A stretch of DNA of 64,000 nt from positions 28,338,545-28,402,544 of the forward strand of contig NC_088790.1 in NCBI RefSeq assembly GCF_949628265.1, written 5' to 3'. The stretch is from Cloeon dipterum (taxonomy: Eukaryota; Arthropoda; Insecta; Ephemeroptera; Baetidae). Below the pieces are notes generated by a model. The model did no database searches. It was given only the letters and a program-made list of their open reading frames with translations, and had not been told where the DNA came from. Numbering within the stretch: the stretch's first letter is position 1; each line of letters begins with the position of its first letter. Made by a program: the position numbers and the translations under genes. Positions 1-12,300 of this stretch are shown here, one piece after another.

Positions 1-762
1 GATCAAGTATTCTATATGTTTCAAATTTTCATTAAGTGCTTTATTTTCTCCACCAATATGAATTTACTGGGGTTTCTTTGTTCATAAATTGCGGTCTGGT
101 TTGCATCAGGTATGAGACAATTCAAGTTTTTCTCTCGATCTTCCACTGCCACCAATTGCATTCTACGTTTTGCACACATGACGGCAGCTTCCCCAAATTT
201 AGCCTATTTTATTGAATATAATTTAAGCTTTTTAATTTCAAATGGAGCGTTTTTTTAACATACTTGGCTCAAGCTTCTATAAAAAAGGTGACCGCACCTG
301 AAACCGACATCTCCCAGCTCGAGATTGTTTGAGACAAAAGAAATAATAATTGCATCTAAAATAAATAAATATTCAAATCAGAGAACACTAAAAATTAATT
401 TAACACACGCACTCGCGTCAAACACTGATGAAAAATCTGTTTAAATTTTGATTTTGTTCAATCTAAATTTAATTTTAACCAAAAACTTTACCCTCTGCCA
501 AAGCAGAAGCGAGGAAATTCTAGAGTGTGTACTATTAATTTAAATAACCTCTAGTTGAACATTTAAAGTACCTTGATTTTCGAATCGTGGATAGAGCAGT
601 CTCCTGAAGTACATTTTTGAAGTTGCACAGTAGCTTTTGTGGTCAAAGCGGCGTGCTTTGAGGAACAGTAATTTAATTGAGGATCTTTATCATAGCAAGA
701 GAAAAAAAATTTACGTTGCGTGCTGGAAAGATCAAGCAGAGGAAAATCGCAGGCAGGATCAT
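1..762 (-). CDS. Gene C: 5' part of CTL/OBP multi-domain secreted protein (runs off left edge)
   Basis: Third member of the minus-strand lectin array; only its first exons are inside the window. Exon 1 (762-715) encodes a hydrophobic signal peptide beginning MILPAIFLCLIFP and ends at GTAAAT. The next exons match genes A and B one for one: HAALTTKATVQLQKC..GDCSIHDSKIK (about 658-572), NFLASALAE, DFSSVFDA, a segment with CGHLFYRSLSQ, and the CTL1 exon beginning AKFGEAAVMCAKRRMQLVAVED (about 208-70). The left end of the window falls near the end of that exon, where the sequence is close to identical to gene B at 6770-6990. The rest (WTSG exon, CTL2-3, OBP, CTL4) is expected to the left but not visible. 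Start chosen as the first ATG before the hydrophobic core, at the position homologous to genes A and B. Confidence 0.75.
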
Positions 763-1039
763 TTCACTTGAAACTGAAACAAAAACCGCTTTATTGAGAA
801 AGCAAAATATAAAATACAATAAAATTTTGGCAGGAATTTAAATAAAAATTATTCGTTGAGTAAAAGATAATTCAACAGAACACCAACGGCATGCTATTTT
901 GAATAACAATAGCAAAATATTCAAAAATAAAGCATACGACAGTTAAAGCGGCTGGAACGTTTATGAAATCGTTCCTTTAAAATGTACAGATTTAAACAAT
1001 CGTTATAATTTGCGGCCACACCTAGTCGAGGAATCTTAC

Positions 1040-1625
1040 CTGGAGGAGCAAAGCATGCAACCTGCCCGTCGCACGAAGCGTGCGAGTTGCATAAAAATAA
1101 GCCATTTTAACATTTAACAATTAAGGCTTTGCACATCGCCGAAAAATTTGGGAACCTCCACCAAGCACTGAATCAATTTCTACTAAATAATATTGGTAAA
1201 GAAAGTAAAATATCTGCTTGGTAGAGTTTCGTAAAGAAGTGGGAACCTTTTCGTAAGTGCTGGCTGCACCAGAGAACTGCTTCAGGAATAATTGGATCCA
1301 ACGAAATTTTTCTTTTTAAATGCGCCTCTGTCTGGAACCACACTGAGAATCAAATTGTTGGTTTAGTGAGTCCACTCGATGAAATCTGATTTAAAATTTT
1401 TATGCGAGCAATGTTGGATTCAGTCACTGTGACGAGGCTTCCGTTTGCTCAGGCGCGCGTGGTGGCCGCTACCGACGGAGGATTTCGCTGCAAAAAGGAA
1501 AAAATTGGATAAATACTCATCCAAAAGGATAACTCAAGATATTTTACATTTTCTTTTTTAGTGATTTTAAACATTAACACGTTTTCCGCGGGAGTTTTAA
1601 TCTAAATTGTATTCAGTTGAACTCC
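1040..1625 (-). pseudogene. Decayed CTL4 tail (relic of last two exons of a CTL/OBP gene)
   Basis: Read on the minus strand, about 1500-1390 still reads as the CTL4 exon (RNPPSVAATTRA, then ANGSLVTVTESNIA), but a TGA interrupts it where genes A and B have a Cys-Ala-Arg-Ala codon run. The last exon (minus strand, about 1350-1150) is recognisable only by scattered identity around the Trp-Cys-Ser-Thr-Ser stretch. The relic lies between the end of gene B and the start of gene C. A second relic with the same TGA lies upstream of gene B (7590-8075), so both descend from one already broken copy that was carried along by tandem duplication. Confidence 0.7.
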
Positions 1626-2447
1626 ATTCGTGATCGAAGCTGCAAGCTTATTGTTAGAGGAAAAAGAAAAAGGCGAGTGTACGTTCAGGATTCACAATTT
1701 TATCGCAAATTCATTTCAGAATTTAACAGTACAGAAAAGTTTTTAAAATGCATTTTTCAGCCTTTTGCGAAGCCGCAGTCTGGTTAAAAGGACGTGACGC
1801 TTGCTCGGTTTAATTAATTTTGAATTGCTCTCTTCCACAAAATTCATTGTATTGTGACGTTCATTCTGCTTTCTGGGAAGTTTGATATGATGCTCATTCC
1901 ATGGGTGTGGCAACCGTTCTCTCTGCAACACCACGAAAAATGTTATGCCTGGCTGTTCCCTGAAACTTACGGTCCACGCAGAGCCGGGAGGGCTGTCCGA
2001 CGTACAGAGCACTCTCTGTTGCCGCCACTGCCGCCGATCTTTCTCTATTTAATCTCTCTATCTGCTGCTGGACCAAGCCATTCTCAAAAGCCCCTACTCA
2101 ATATATTACTAAGTCTGCCTTGCTTATTATTATATTTGCTCTCTTTAATTATTCCTTTTTCTTTATTCTGTGATACAGAAATATGAAAACTCAACTGAAT
2201 AAATTATATTTTATTGAATTTTGAAGTAAATACCAGGCATAACTAAAGCAAATAAAACACAGCCAAAGAATTTTTTCATTTCTTTAATCCTAATTTCGAA
2301 AGAGGCGAACCAAAAAAATCCCACAACCTGGAAAAGTTTAACACGCAATGGAAATAATATGACCATCTGCCCAAATTGTATTTTCCCTCATTGAGCTCTA
2401 AATTATCACACGAATAAAGATGAAAGCAAAACATTTTTTGCTCTTTT
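1626..2447. other. Spacer B/C: upstream-homologous block plus GC-richer insertion-like stretch
   Basis: Bases 1740-1905 match 8340-8500 (upstream of gene B) and, more weakly, 14930-15040 (upstream of gene A), so this is conserved array spacer. The match breaks off after a CATGGG at about 1906. From there to about 2184 there is a GC-richer, pyrimidine-tracted stretch absent at the corresponding place near 8500. It begins TGTGGCAACCG but I find no clear target-site duplication, so its nature is open. No coding potential supported in 2190-2447. Confidence 0.4.
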
Positions 2448-5400
2448 TCAATTGCTCTTTTTGCACAGAGTTAAAAATGACTTGTCAAATGCGCAGAAAA
2501 ATGTGGGAACGTCACATAAATTTTCATCTTGAAAGATATTGCTGAGGAAAATAAACATGGCATCAGTTTGAACGTTATAATTTAGGTAGAGATAATAGCT
2601 TATCTCTTGGTTTGGTTTAAACAAAGAGTTGGGAACCTCCTCTGAGGTGCTGCACCAGCGAGTAACGTTTCCAGAATCCAAGTAAGTCTCGTCCAGGAGA
2701 ATCGAGTCAGGAACTGAGAATAAATTGCAGTAACATTGATTAATTCAACATATAATAATTATTTTGTTATACCCACCTAAATGCATCATGTCATAGTCAT
2801 TGCTAGAACTGCTCTTGGTTGCGTTGAGCGAAAATCTGTTAAGAATTTTCATGCTTGCGACGTTGGAGTCTGTCACTGTGACGAGGCTTCCGTTTGCTCG
2901 AGCACACGCGGCGGCTGCAACCAACGGGGGATAGCGCTGAAAATAATTATTAAAAGATTAAATCGTGCAGTTGGTTCGTTTGTTTGATACCTTTTCATTG
3001 TTGACGTGTTTATACATTAAAATGTTTTCCACGGGAGTCGTTACGAAATTTGTGTCTGTATTAGTATTCAAGGGTTTTAAATATCTACCGTAAGTATTTT
3101 TGTATACCTTTCGCAGAGCAAGCATTATTAAAAGTCAAAATTTTCGGTCGCAAATATCGGTAGGTGCAGCCCGAGCTGGAAATTTTGTCTTTTTTAAATT
3201 CTTTCTGGCAATAATTCTCCAAATGATTTTTTTTTAAATTTAACTATGATAGGAAGATTATTTTCTTAAACAATATCATTACCTGATTACTTCCTCATCA
3301 TAAGATATTTTATTCACCACCTCTACAGATTTTTTGCTATCTGAATCTAGTTGTTTTTATTGACAGGATGATTTTCGTTTCATAATTAAAATGTTTATCT
3401 TACTGGGATTAAAGATCATTCCATAAATTACATCTAGTCCATCCATTGGCACTAATTTGCTGTAATCTTTTGGATCGAATATGTCATGGAAATCTTTGTT
3501 CCAAAACTTTTCCAGTGAATCAGATTTATTAGTGAAGCATTTGATGAAGTCGTGGATGAAAGAACACTCTCCTTTCGAATTATAGTCTTTCACTAGGAAA
3601 AAAAATTAAATAATTCTGTATCAAAACATATGAAAGAGTCAAACTTTTCTGGTTGCATTCCCAAAACCGGTCGAGTGCTTCAGTTACAAAAAGGGTTGAT
3701 TTCCATGCCTTTTCTTTGCTTTGTTGATTATAAATCAATTGAAGTGTGTCTAAATTATCTGCTCCTCTCTTGAGAAGACTTAATGAGAATTTATTTGCAA
3801 TTTCACGAAAATCTAGAAAGATCACAAATAATTATTTTACTTCCATATTTTCTTAATTTTTACCCTGATAGACGACTTGAGGCATTTTAAAAGTGCTGAG
3901 CAATTTTTCTATCCTCTCCTCCCAAAATTTACTTCCATCGTACATCTGAAAAATTACATATTTTTAAGGAGATGAGTAAAAAGATGCAATTACCAGTCCC
4001 AGAAGTTCTGCCATGCATGTCGAAAAACACTGAATAGGAAAGTATTGTTACTCTAAGGCTTGGCAAATTAAAAACAACACTAAAAACCTTCATTTTGTAG
4101 GAAAAACTGTCCACATCAGTGGTATTAAATTTACTGATATCACCTGATATCTGTGTGTTAGTTAAAATTTTTGAAGCTAAAGAAAATCTTACGCTGTGAA
4201 ACTTGATGGGTTAATTTGCATTCATTATATATTTCTTGCAAATATGATTCTGCCAATACACGAACCTTTTTATTAATTTACCTTTCGTTATAACCTCATA
4301 GTTAAAGGATTCATGTTATTTACTTCGCAAATTGCCTTCATTAACTTTTCACAGCTCTCAACCTTTAAAGCTGTCCTTCCCAACTTAAAATTTTGCGCTT
4401 TCACGCAATACATATTGTTTTCTCCGATCTTATATGCATTCACTGGTAGACTCTCATTAAAATATTCACTTTGTTTAACAAAGTCATTGAATTCAGGTGA
4501 GCACCATCTAATTTTTAACTGATTAAAAAAATCCTTTAAATTCCAAATGTTTATATTATCGACCTGAATCGGTTGTTTTTACATCCAGAGTTGGTGCCTG
4601 ACGTCCAGTACTCGGTATTTTCCTCGAGAAAGCCATTCATGCAAGCTAACTTTTCGTAAGACTGGACAGAGACGAGACGCATCCCCAACGAACAACAATA
4701 ATTTAGAGCTTCACTCCACGTTACCTGTAAGAATTCGAAAATCGACTGGATTTTGAGACTTACCACTCTATTCTCGACTGAAGTAAAATTAATAACTGAT
4801 TTTGTGCATTGCCAGAAATAAGATGTGGTCTAAGATTTTTTTAATTATTATTGTGTTTGAGAACCATCCTGATTTTTTTGTAGATTTTGTAAGGTTGCTA
4901 TAGAGGTGTTGAAATAGTCAAGTTTGTCGTTAACAAAAATCAATACTTTTTTTCGGAATATTGGTGTGAATTCTAGAAAAACAATTCCGGTGAATAATTA
5001 AAATATCTAAATTGCACGATCGGCCAATGCTAACAAGGTTCTTGAGAAACAAATCAACTCACAGGATATATAGGGATAAAAAATCGAATCCCGCAAGACG
5101 TTTTCCACTTGCCGTCCAGTGTAGAGAGCTCTTAAAGATTCAATCAAAATGTGTTTAAAATATTATGAGGTGAACGTACTTAGTAAAACCCGTTCTCCAT
5201 TCTCATATTTTGATGGGGTCACGGTCTATATAATGAGAAATAGAAAATTTATCGGACAAAAGGGAAGAAAAAAGCAAACTGATGGCATGCATAATTGTTG
5301 CTCTGCGCAGTAGGGTAGATCACAGCCAGTATTAGCCTTCTGCCAGATCAGATATTATATTTTATATTAGTATTATTGTTAACCATATTTTACAACCTCC

Positions 5401-7543
5401 ATGTCTGCATTCTTTTCCAAATTGACAAAATCTGTGATCCTTTTTCCATCTTTTTGACAGGCGAAATTGGCAATTGGGACTGAGCACTGCACCTGGCGCA
5501 CCCCGAACGGCGCCCCTTCCTTATTGGCGTACTGCCGGTCGACGACCAAACAGGAGCCACTGTCCCGCGGGTTCACCGTGTCCCAGAAGCTGTCCTGCGA
5601 GTCCCACGGGCCGACGTCGTCGTGCATGCAAAAGCGGTAATGCCCGGCGCACCCCTGACGCGTTGCAGCCGTCCAGAAACTCGTTTTAATCAACATGCGG
5701 TCCTCGGTAGAGTTCACTTCAAGTTGAATTTTAGAATAGGACATTTTTCAAACATTAAATCTATGATTTCTTGTTTCTCATGCTAATCAAATAAATTAAC
5801 AAAGAAATAAAATTCAAATCACCAGTTTTGTCGAAGATTTTAAAGCTTTCATATGACACTCCAATCGAGTTTAGCGTTGAAAGAAGCTCATCCGTCACTC
5901 TAATGGGCTTCATTCCAATGCTGCAGCAGAGCTTCATGTTCTCTGCCCAAGTTACCTTGAAATTAAAAAAAATTGAAATTTTTGAATTCAATATTTACAA
6001 TAAAAAATACTTTCTTTTTTCCAAATATCATGGTCGTGTAAGTCATCGTATCAATTCCCGATTTCTTTCTCCATTCTGTCCAAACTCCATCAAGTTTGTT
6101 GCCTGTATGAACGCAAAAAAATTAAATTAATAAAGTGAACCAAAATACATTTACAAAAAAGCTAGATGCTATAAGAACAGTGTGTCCAAAATGTCTATTG
6201 ATAGGGAATTTATTTTATGGATATTAAAAAGTTACTTGTGATTACTGAATTTTTAAAAGTAAAATTTTCTCCTTCGTAGTTGTTAGTAAAATCAGCTCTT
6301 ATTTAGACGCATTTGCTCTTTTCATATTTAATTTTTATTCTAAACAATTTTGTAAAATATTTACTGCTTATCCTTTTTCCTGTCTCTTCAAAGTATGCCA
6401 TCTTTGTGAAGTTAGGGAGATTAAAAATTTGTAAAAATTTAAATAAATTCTCATACATTGGTTTCACACGTTTTCAAGCAGGGCACCGTCTTGCACGTGT
6501 ACTGCGTTTTGTTAATATTAAAATTAAATTCTTTCAATTAGAATACAATTACTTCACAGATAAAATAATTCTGATCGGAACAGTCGGAACGAAAGAGAGT
6601 TCTAGTCTTCAAGGAGAGTGCGAGACATTTTTGCTTTTGAATTTGAGAAGTCGCCGTGATTTTCATGGGCAAGTGGAATGCCGACGCATTGATGCGTTTC
6701 CGGTCGCCGGCGCACCACGAGTACGCCGCGTTTCCACAGCTTTTCCCTTCGGCCATTCCGCTCGTCCAGATGATCAAGTATTCTATAGGTTTTAAAATTT
6801 CCTTATGCGCTTTATTTTCTCCACCAATATGAATTTACTGGGGTTTTTTTGTTCATAAATTGCGGTCTGGTTTGCATCAGGTATGAGGCAATTCAAGTTT
6901 TTCTCTCGATCTTCCACTGCCACCAGTTGCATTCTACGTTTTGCACACATGACGGCAGCTTCCCCAAATTTGGCCTATTTTATTAAATATATAATTTAAG
7001 CTTTTTAATTTCAAATGGAGCGTTTTTTGACACACTTGGCTGAAGCTTCTGTAAAAAAGGTGGCCGCACCTGAAACCGATATCTCCCAGCTCGAGATTGT
7101 TTGAGACAAAAGATATAAGGGCATCTTTAAAAAATGTATAAATCAGAGAAAAAGAATAATATAAATGAAAACACGCACTTGCGTCAAAAACTGATGAAAA
7201 ATCTGTTTGGATTTTAATTTCATTAGATCTGAATTTAATTTTGGCCAAACATTTTACCCTCTGCCAATGCAGAAGTTTGGAAATTCTAGAATATGTATAT
7301 TTATAATTTAAATAGCCTTTAGTTGAACATTTTCAGCACCTTGATTTTCGAATTGTGGATAGAGCAGTCTCCTGTTGTACATTTTTGAAGTCCCGCCGCT
7401 TTCGTGGTCATAGTCGCATGCTTTAATCGAGGAACAGAGCAATTTAATCTTTATTAAATAACCAAACAGATATCAGTTTTTACATTTTGTGCTGGAAATA
7501 CCAAGCAGAGGAAAATCGCAGACAGGATCATATCCACTCTCAT
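2448..7543 (-). CDS. Gene B: secreted CTL-CTL-CTL-OBP-CTL multi-domain protein (intact)
   Basis: Best-preserved member of the array, about 27 exons and about 970 residues, all phases consistent. Exon 1 (7543-7484) is a signal peptide (MRVDMILSAIFLCLVFPAQN). CTL1 (about 7290-6553) holds CAKRRMQLVAVED, WTSGMAEGKSCG and ends YFICE. A short Cys-rich linker (CKTVPCLKTC) follows. CTL2 (about 6110-5390) has LCCSIGMKPI and CHYRFC-like loops ending NFACQ. CTL3 (about 5225-4305) has YCCSLGMRLVSVQS, EYWTSGTNSGC and ends AICE. The OBP-like domain (about 4280-3400) has ECKLTH, CFSTC, FWEC and ECSFIHDFIKC. CTL4 (about 3345-2448) has RYPPLVAAAACARANGSLV and ends before the stop at 2448. In the C-type lectin fold such domains bind carbohydrate or other ligands; classic EPN/QPD and WND calcium motifs are not evident, so sugar binding is uncertain. 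Unlike gene A, one CTL3 intron is missing (4305-4517 is continuous). Confidence 0.8.
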
Positions 7544-7589
7544 TTCACTTGCGAAATCATCACGAAACGGAGCTATAAGCATTTTTTAT

Positions 7590-8075
7590 ATTGTTATTTC
7601 CAGCCTCTAAATTTCCACCAAACATGCTTATGCCTTGAAGTTAAAGCACAGAATCAATTTCTACTAAATAATATAGGTGAAGAAAGTAAAATATCTGTTT
7701 GGTTGAGAACCTTATCTGACGTGCTGCACTAATATAGTGACTTTCATCCAGGAGAACTGCAACAGGAATTGTAAATAATTGGAAATTTTACTCTTGTAAT
7801 GCACCTCTGTCCGGAACTGCACTGAGAATCAAATGATTTGATTGTGTTGAGTCCACTCGATGAAAATTGATTAAAAATTGTCATGCGATCATCAATGTTG
7901 GATTCCGTCACCGTGACGAGGCTTCCGTTTGATCAGGCGCGCGTGGTGGCCGCAGCCATCAACGGAGGATTGAAAAAATATTCAGGTACATATTCAGTCA
8001 AGATATCTTTGGCTGTTTCGACGAATTTAAACAGTAACACGTTTTCCATGGCAGTTTTAATAAAATAAAATATGC
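7590..8075 (-). pseudogene. Decayed CTL4 tail upstream of gene B
   Basis: Same kind of relic as at 1040-1625. On the minus strand about 7965-7880 reads as the CTL4 exon (PPLMAAATTRA, stop, SNGSLVTVTESNI), with the TGA at the same codon as in the other relic. The final exon survives as patches around 7700-7770. It sits directly upstream of the gene B start (7543). Confidence 0.7.
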
Positions 8076-9391
8076 TGTAAATAAATTAAACAACACAGTT
8101 GATAAATCGTGAGTGGAGCAGTCTTCTGATTTATATTTTTTTAATTGAACACTGCTTTCGTGGTGCTGCATGACACGCGTGTACTTTCAGGATTAAAAAA
8201 TCTTATGTTTGGCTTCAAAACGCCTAAAAAGAGGAAAATCGCAGTGTGAGGATAATTCATTTTACAAATCTTAACTTTTTCGCATAATAATTTTTTGCAA
8301 CGAAGCAGCACTCAAACTGATAATTTTTGAAATATATTTTTCAGCCTTTTGCAAAGCCGCAGTCTTGGTAAAAGGATGTGACGCTCGCTCGTTTTAATTA
8401 ATTTTGCGTTGCTCTATTCCACAAAATTCATTTTACTGTGACGTCCATTCTGCTTTCCGGGAAGCTGAATGATGATATAGTTTATTCCATGGGAAACTGA
8501 AATGAGGCCCTTCATATTGGCAGGCATTATCGATAAATTATAGTTTGATAACAAGAATAATTATCTGGGTCTTATTATTTGATTCTTACGATTTTGAGTT
8601 AAAATTTAAAGGCAATAATTATCAATTGTTGGGAAAGGGAATTTTCTTTGGACCATAACAATTGAATTGTAAGCATAATTTATTTTCTTACAATTATAGC
8701 ACTGCTTGTAAAATTACACAATGGATGACAATGGCTACGAGAGTTCAAATGGGAATATTGTAGCTTGCTCCTCGAAGATTAACTTAATTCTAGAATTTCT
8801 TCATTAAAATTTAAATGTTACTTAAAGTGGAATGATACTGGGCAACAAATTAAAATTATTTGAATTGTTGGATGCCATAAACAATTTGTTCAACAATTTG
8901 CAATAATACAAAAATGACCTTCCTACAATAAAAATTCAAATTTTGCCAATTTTCTCAAAAATTTCGAGTGCTTGAACATATTTTCTTGGCATATTCCGAT
9001 TCCTCTCGTCGAGATCTGTCCAACGGTGTTATTGGGGAATCTTTGGTTTTGAAATTAAATCGGATTTCAAGTAAGGAGACAGCCATTATACCATTCGAAA
9101 AGCACGCTAACTTTCCAGCCAATTTTCTCAAAAAATTACAGTGCTTCTTAGGTCAATTTAGGCTTTAACTGAATCCTAAGGGACGAGTTTATGCATTGAC
9201 AACAAGCATTTTCCAGGCTTTTCCAGTATTATTCCTCTTTAAATTGTTATCATATAATTCTTGTATTTTTCCTATCCTATACACTTTCTCGCAAACTGCG
9301 TAGTACAATTATAAACACAAAAGGGTGTGAACTACCCCATGTGAATTAAATTTGCATTATTAACACAAAAAATATTTTTTGCTGCTTCCTT
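8076..9391. other. Spacer between genes B and A
   Basis: No gene supported. Bases 8340-8500 repeat the upstream block seen at 1740-1905. Bases 8826-9238 are a MITE (own entry). The rest is AT-rich sequence without recognisable structure. Confidence 0.5.
8826..9238. mobile_element. TTAA-flanked piggyBac-like MITE, copy 1
   Basis: Terminal inverted repeats AGTGGAATGATACTG and (reverse complement of the right end) AGAGGAATAATACTG, flanked by TTAA at 8822-8825 and 9239-9242. 413 bp, no ORF of its own. Same family as 13259, 18309 and 36921. Confidence 0.85.
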
Positions 9392-12300
9392 TCAGTTCCT
9401 GTGTTTGCACATTCTTAAAAAGGATGCATCAAATATACAAAAAAATGCAGGAACGTCTGCTGCATTTTCATCATGCCAGAATAAGGTAGTCAGAATATTC
9501 ACTGAATCATTTGTAACATTAAAATTCAGGTAAAAAAAATCAGATTTCTCATAATCTAGTTGAAGCAGAGAACTTGGAAGCTCCTCAGAGGTGCTGCACC
9601 AACGAGTAACGTTTCCAGAGAACATGTAAGTTTCATCCAGCAGAATCGAGTCAGACACTGATTAAAAAAATTAATAATTTTTAAAACATTAAATTGTTAA
9701 AATTCACCTATATCCGTGACAAATCCAATGCCGCTCTTGGTAGCGTTGCGCAAAAAGTTGTTGAGAATTTTCATGCTTGCGATGTTGGATTCTGTCACTG
9801 TGACGAGGCTTCCGTTTGCTCGAGCACACTTGGATGCTGCAATCAACGGAGGATAGCGCTGCAATTTGCGAAAAAGTTCAAAGTTTGAAGAGTTTTAAAA
9901 TCATTTCAATGCGGATGCCTTTTCTTTGTCGACAATGTTATACATGAAAACGTTTTCCACTGGAGTTGGTATGAAATTTTTCTCTGGAGCAACAAACAAT
10001 TATTTATTCCTCTAGCATAATTATATATATTCTAAATTGTGGGGTACCTCGTGACGAGCAAGCATCCTCTAATGTCAAATTTTTTGGTTTCAAATATTTA
10101 TAGGTGCAATGAGAGCTGCAAGATTTTTGGTTGATTAATATTCAAAGAAGAAACAAATATGCTAAACATTTATTTAAAACAAAAAATATAATTTTACTCC
10201 TTTATTTTAATAGTCAATTTGCAACAAGTAAAAATAAATTCTGTTTCCTAGATATTTAAATTTTTTCTGAAGAGAATTTTGTTGTATTTTTTTAACCTGA
10301 TCACTTCCTCTGCGAACGATATTTTATTCACCACGTGCGCAAACCGTCTGAGATTCGAATCTGTTTGAAATTAAACATGTCCTTTTTTGTCATTTTGCAA
10401 CTCAAACAATCCAAAATCTTACCAGATGATTTCTCATACATCACTGTCGGGTAATCGCTCACTGCAACCATTTGGCTGTAGTCTCGTGGGTCGAATTTGT
10501 CATGGAAATTTTTATTCCAGAATTTATCCAATAAAGAAGATCCGTTCGTAAAGCATTTGATGAAGTCGTGGATGAACGAACACTCTCCTTTTGAATTGTA
10601 GACTTTCACTAATGTCAATAAAAATTATTCTCTTAAATCATTGCTTATAAAATTATCAAACATTTTTGGTTGCATTCCCAAAATTTGTCAAGGGCCTCGT
10701 TCACAAACAGGGTTGATTTCCAAGCCTGTTCTTTGTCTTGTTCATTCTTAATAATTTTAAGTGTATCCAGGTTATCCGCTCCTTTCTTGAGTAGCCTCAT
10801 AGAGAATTTATTCGCAATTGAACGGAAATCTGAAGAAAATAAAAATATAGTAGAGCACAATCTTTTTTTTATTTCTACCCTCGTAGACTTGAGATGTTTT
10901 CTGAGTGCTCAGCAAATTTTCAATCCTCTCCTCCCAAAACTTACTGCCATCGTACATCTGAAATTTATTTTTCTTTTACTTGCCGACTCATTTAAAAACT
11001 GCAATCACCAATTCAAGAAGTTCAGCCAAACATGTCGCAAAGCACTGAATGAGCAAAAAATAATTTTCCAAGTAGACTCTAAAAGGGTTCTATACTTTCA
11101 TTCTGTAAGAAAATCTGTCTACATCATCGGTGTTAAATTTGTTGATTTCTCCTAATATTTAAAAGTTTATTATTGGCCAGAGTATTATTGGAATTATTTT
11201 AATTCTCACGTTGCGTTATGCGGTGGGTCAGTTTGCATTCGTTAAAAACTTCCTGTAGATGTGATTCAGCTTGTACACGGCCCTTTACGAATATTTAAGA
11301 ATCATGATAAATTAAGAAATCAAGATTTTACCTCGCAGATCACTTTAATTCGCACATTACAGTTCTCAACCTTTAAAATGGCTTCCCCCAATTTCAAATT
11401 TTGCACTTTCACACAGTATCTATTATTTCCCCCTGGAATTAAAAAATATATGTTTTAAAAAGCAAAAATATTTGATAGTTGAAATTTTACCAGAATTTGT
11501 TGGAAGACTTTCGTTAAAATTTCCATTTTGTTTAATGAAGTCTTTGAATTCCGTAGAGCACCATCTAATTATTGAAAAATAACAATTTGATCTTCGCATA
11601 TTAAAATATTTTATTAATAAAACCTAAATCGGTTATTTTTACATCCTGAGTTGGTGCCCGACGTCCAGTATTCGGTATTTTGCTCAAGAAAACTACCCAG
11701 GCAAACCAACTTTTCGTAAGACTGGACAGAGACGAGACGCATTCCCATCGTACAACAGAGATCTATGGCTTCACTCCACGCCACCTAGGAATTAAGTTTG
11801 TAGATAAATTTGAAAAAAATGGGTAAAATCAGGGTTTTGAAAATCTGACTTTCAGATTGGGGCAAAGAGACGTAAAAATTATGAAATATATCATGCATGT
11901 AATATTTTGTTAGTGAAAATTCTACTAAAAATTCACCCTCGTTGACAATTAATCAAATAAAAAATATTAGCAAGAGTATTTTGTCCTCCTAAATTCAGAC
12001 GTAAAACCTTTTAGTAGATGAGTTACTCACAGTATAATCATAAATGAAATATCGGACTCCGCAAGATGTTTTCCACTTGCCCTCAAACATGGAAAGCTCT
12101 TTAAAATTAATTATATATTAATTCACAAGTATGTATACTCGTGCATGTATGTACTTAGTAAAATCCGCTCGCCGTTTTCGTATTTTGCTGGATTGGGGAC
12201 CTGGAATTTTAGAAATAAAAACTGAAACAGACAATTTTAAGGCTGGAAGAAATTATTTCACCCCTGATATGCAAAATGATTGGTCTGAGCATATTGGACA

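Noticed and set aside
1907..2184. GC-richer stretch beginning TGTGG as a solo LTR
   Set aside because: It starts like an LTR and interrupts a repeated block, but no terminal CA with matching target duplication could be found.
5474..5689. GC-rich plus-strand open frame opposite CTL2 of gene B (and its counterpart at 12429-12674)
   Set aside because: Antisense shadow of the conserved CTL2 exon; conservation follows the minus-strand frame.
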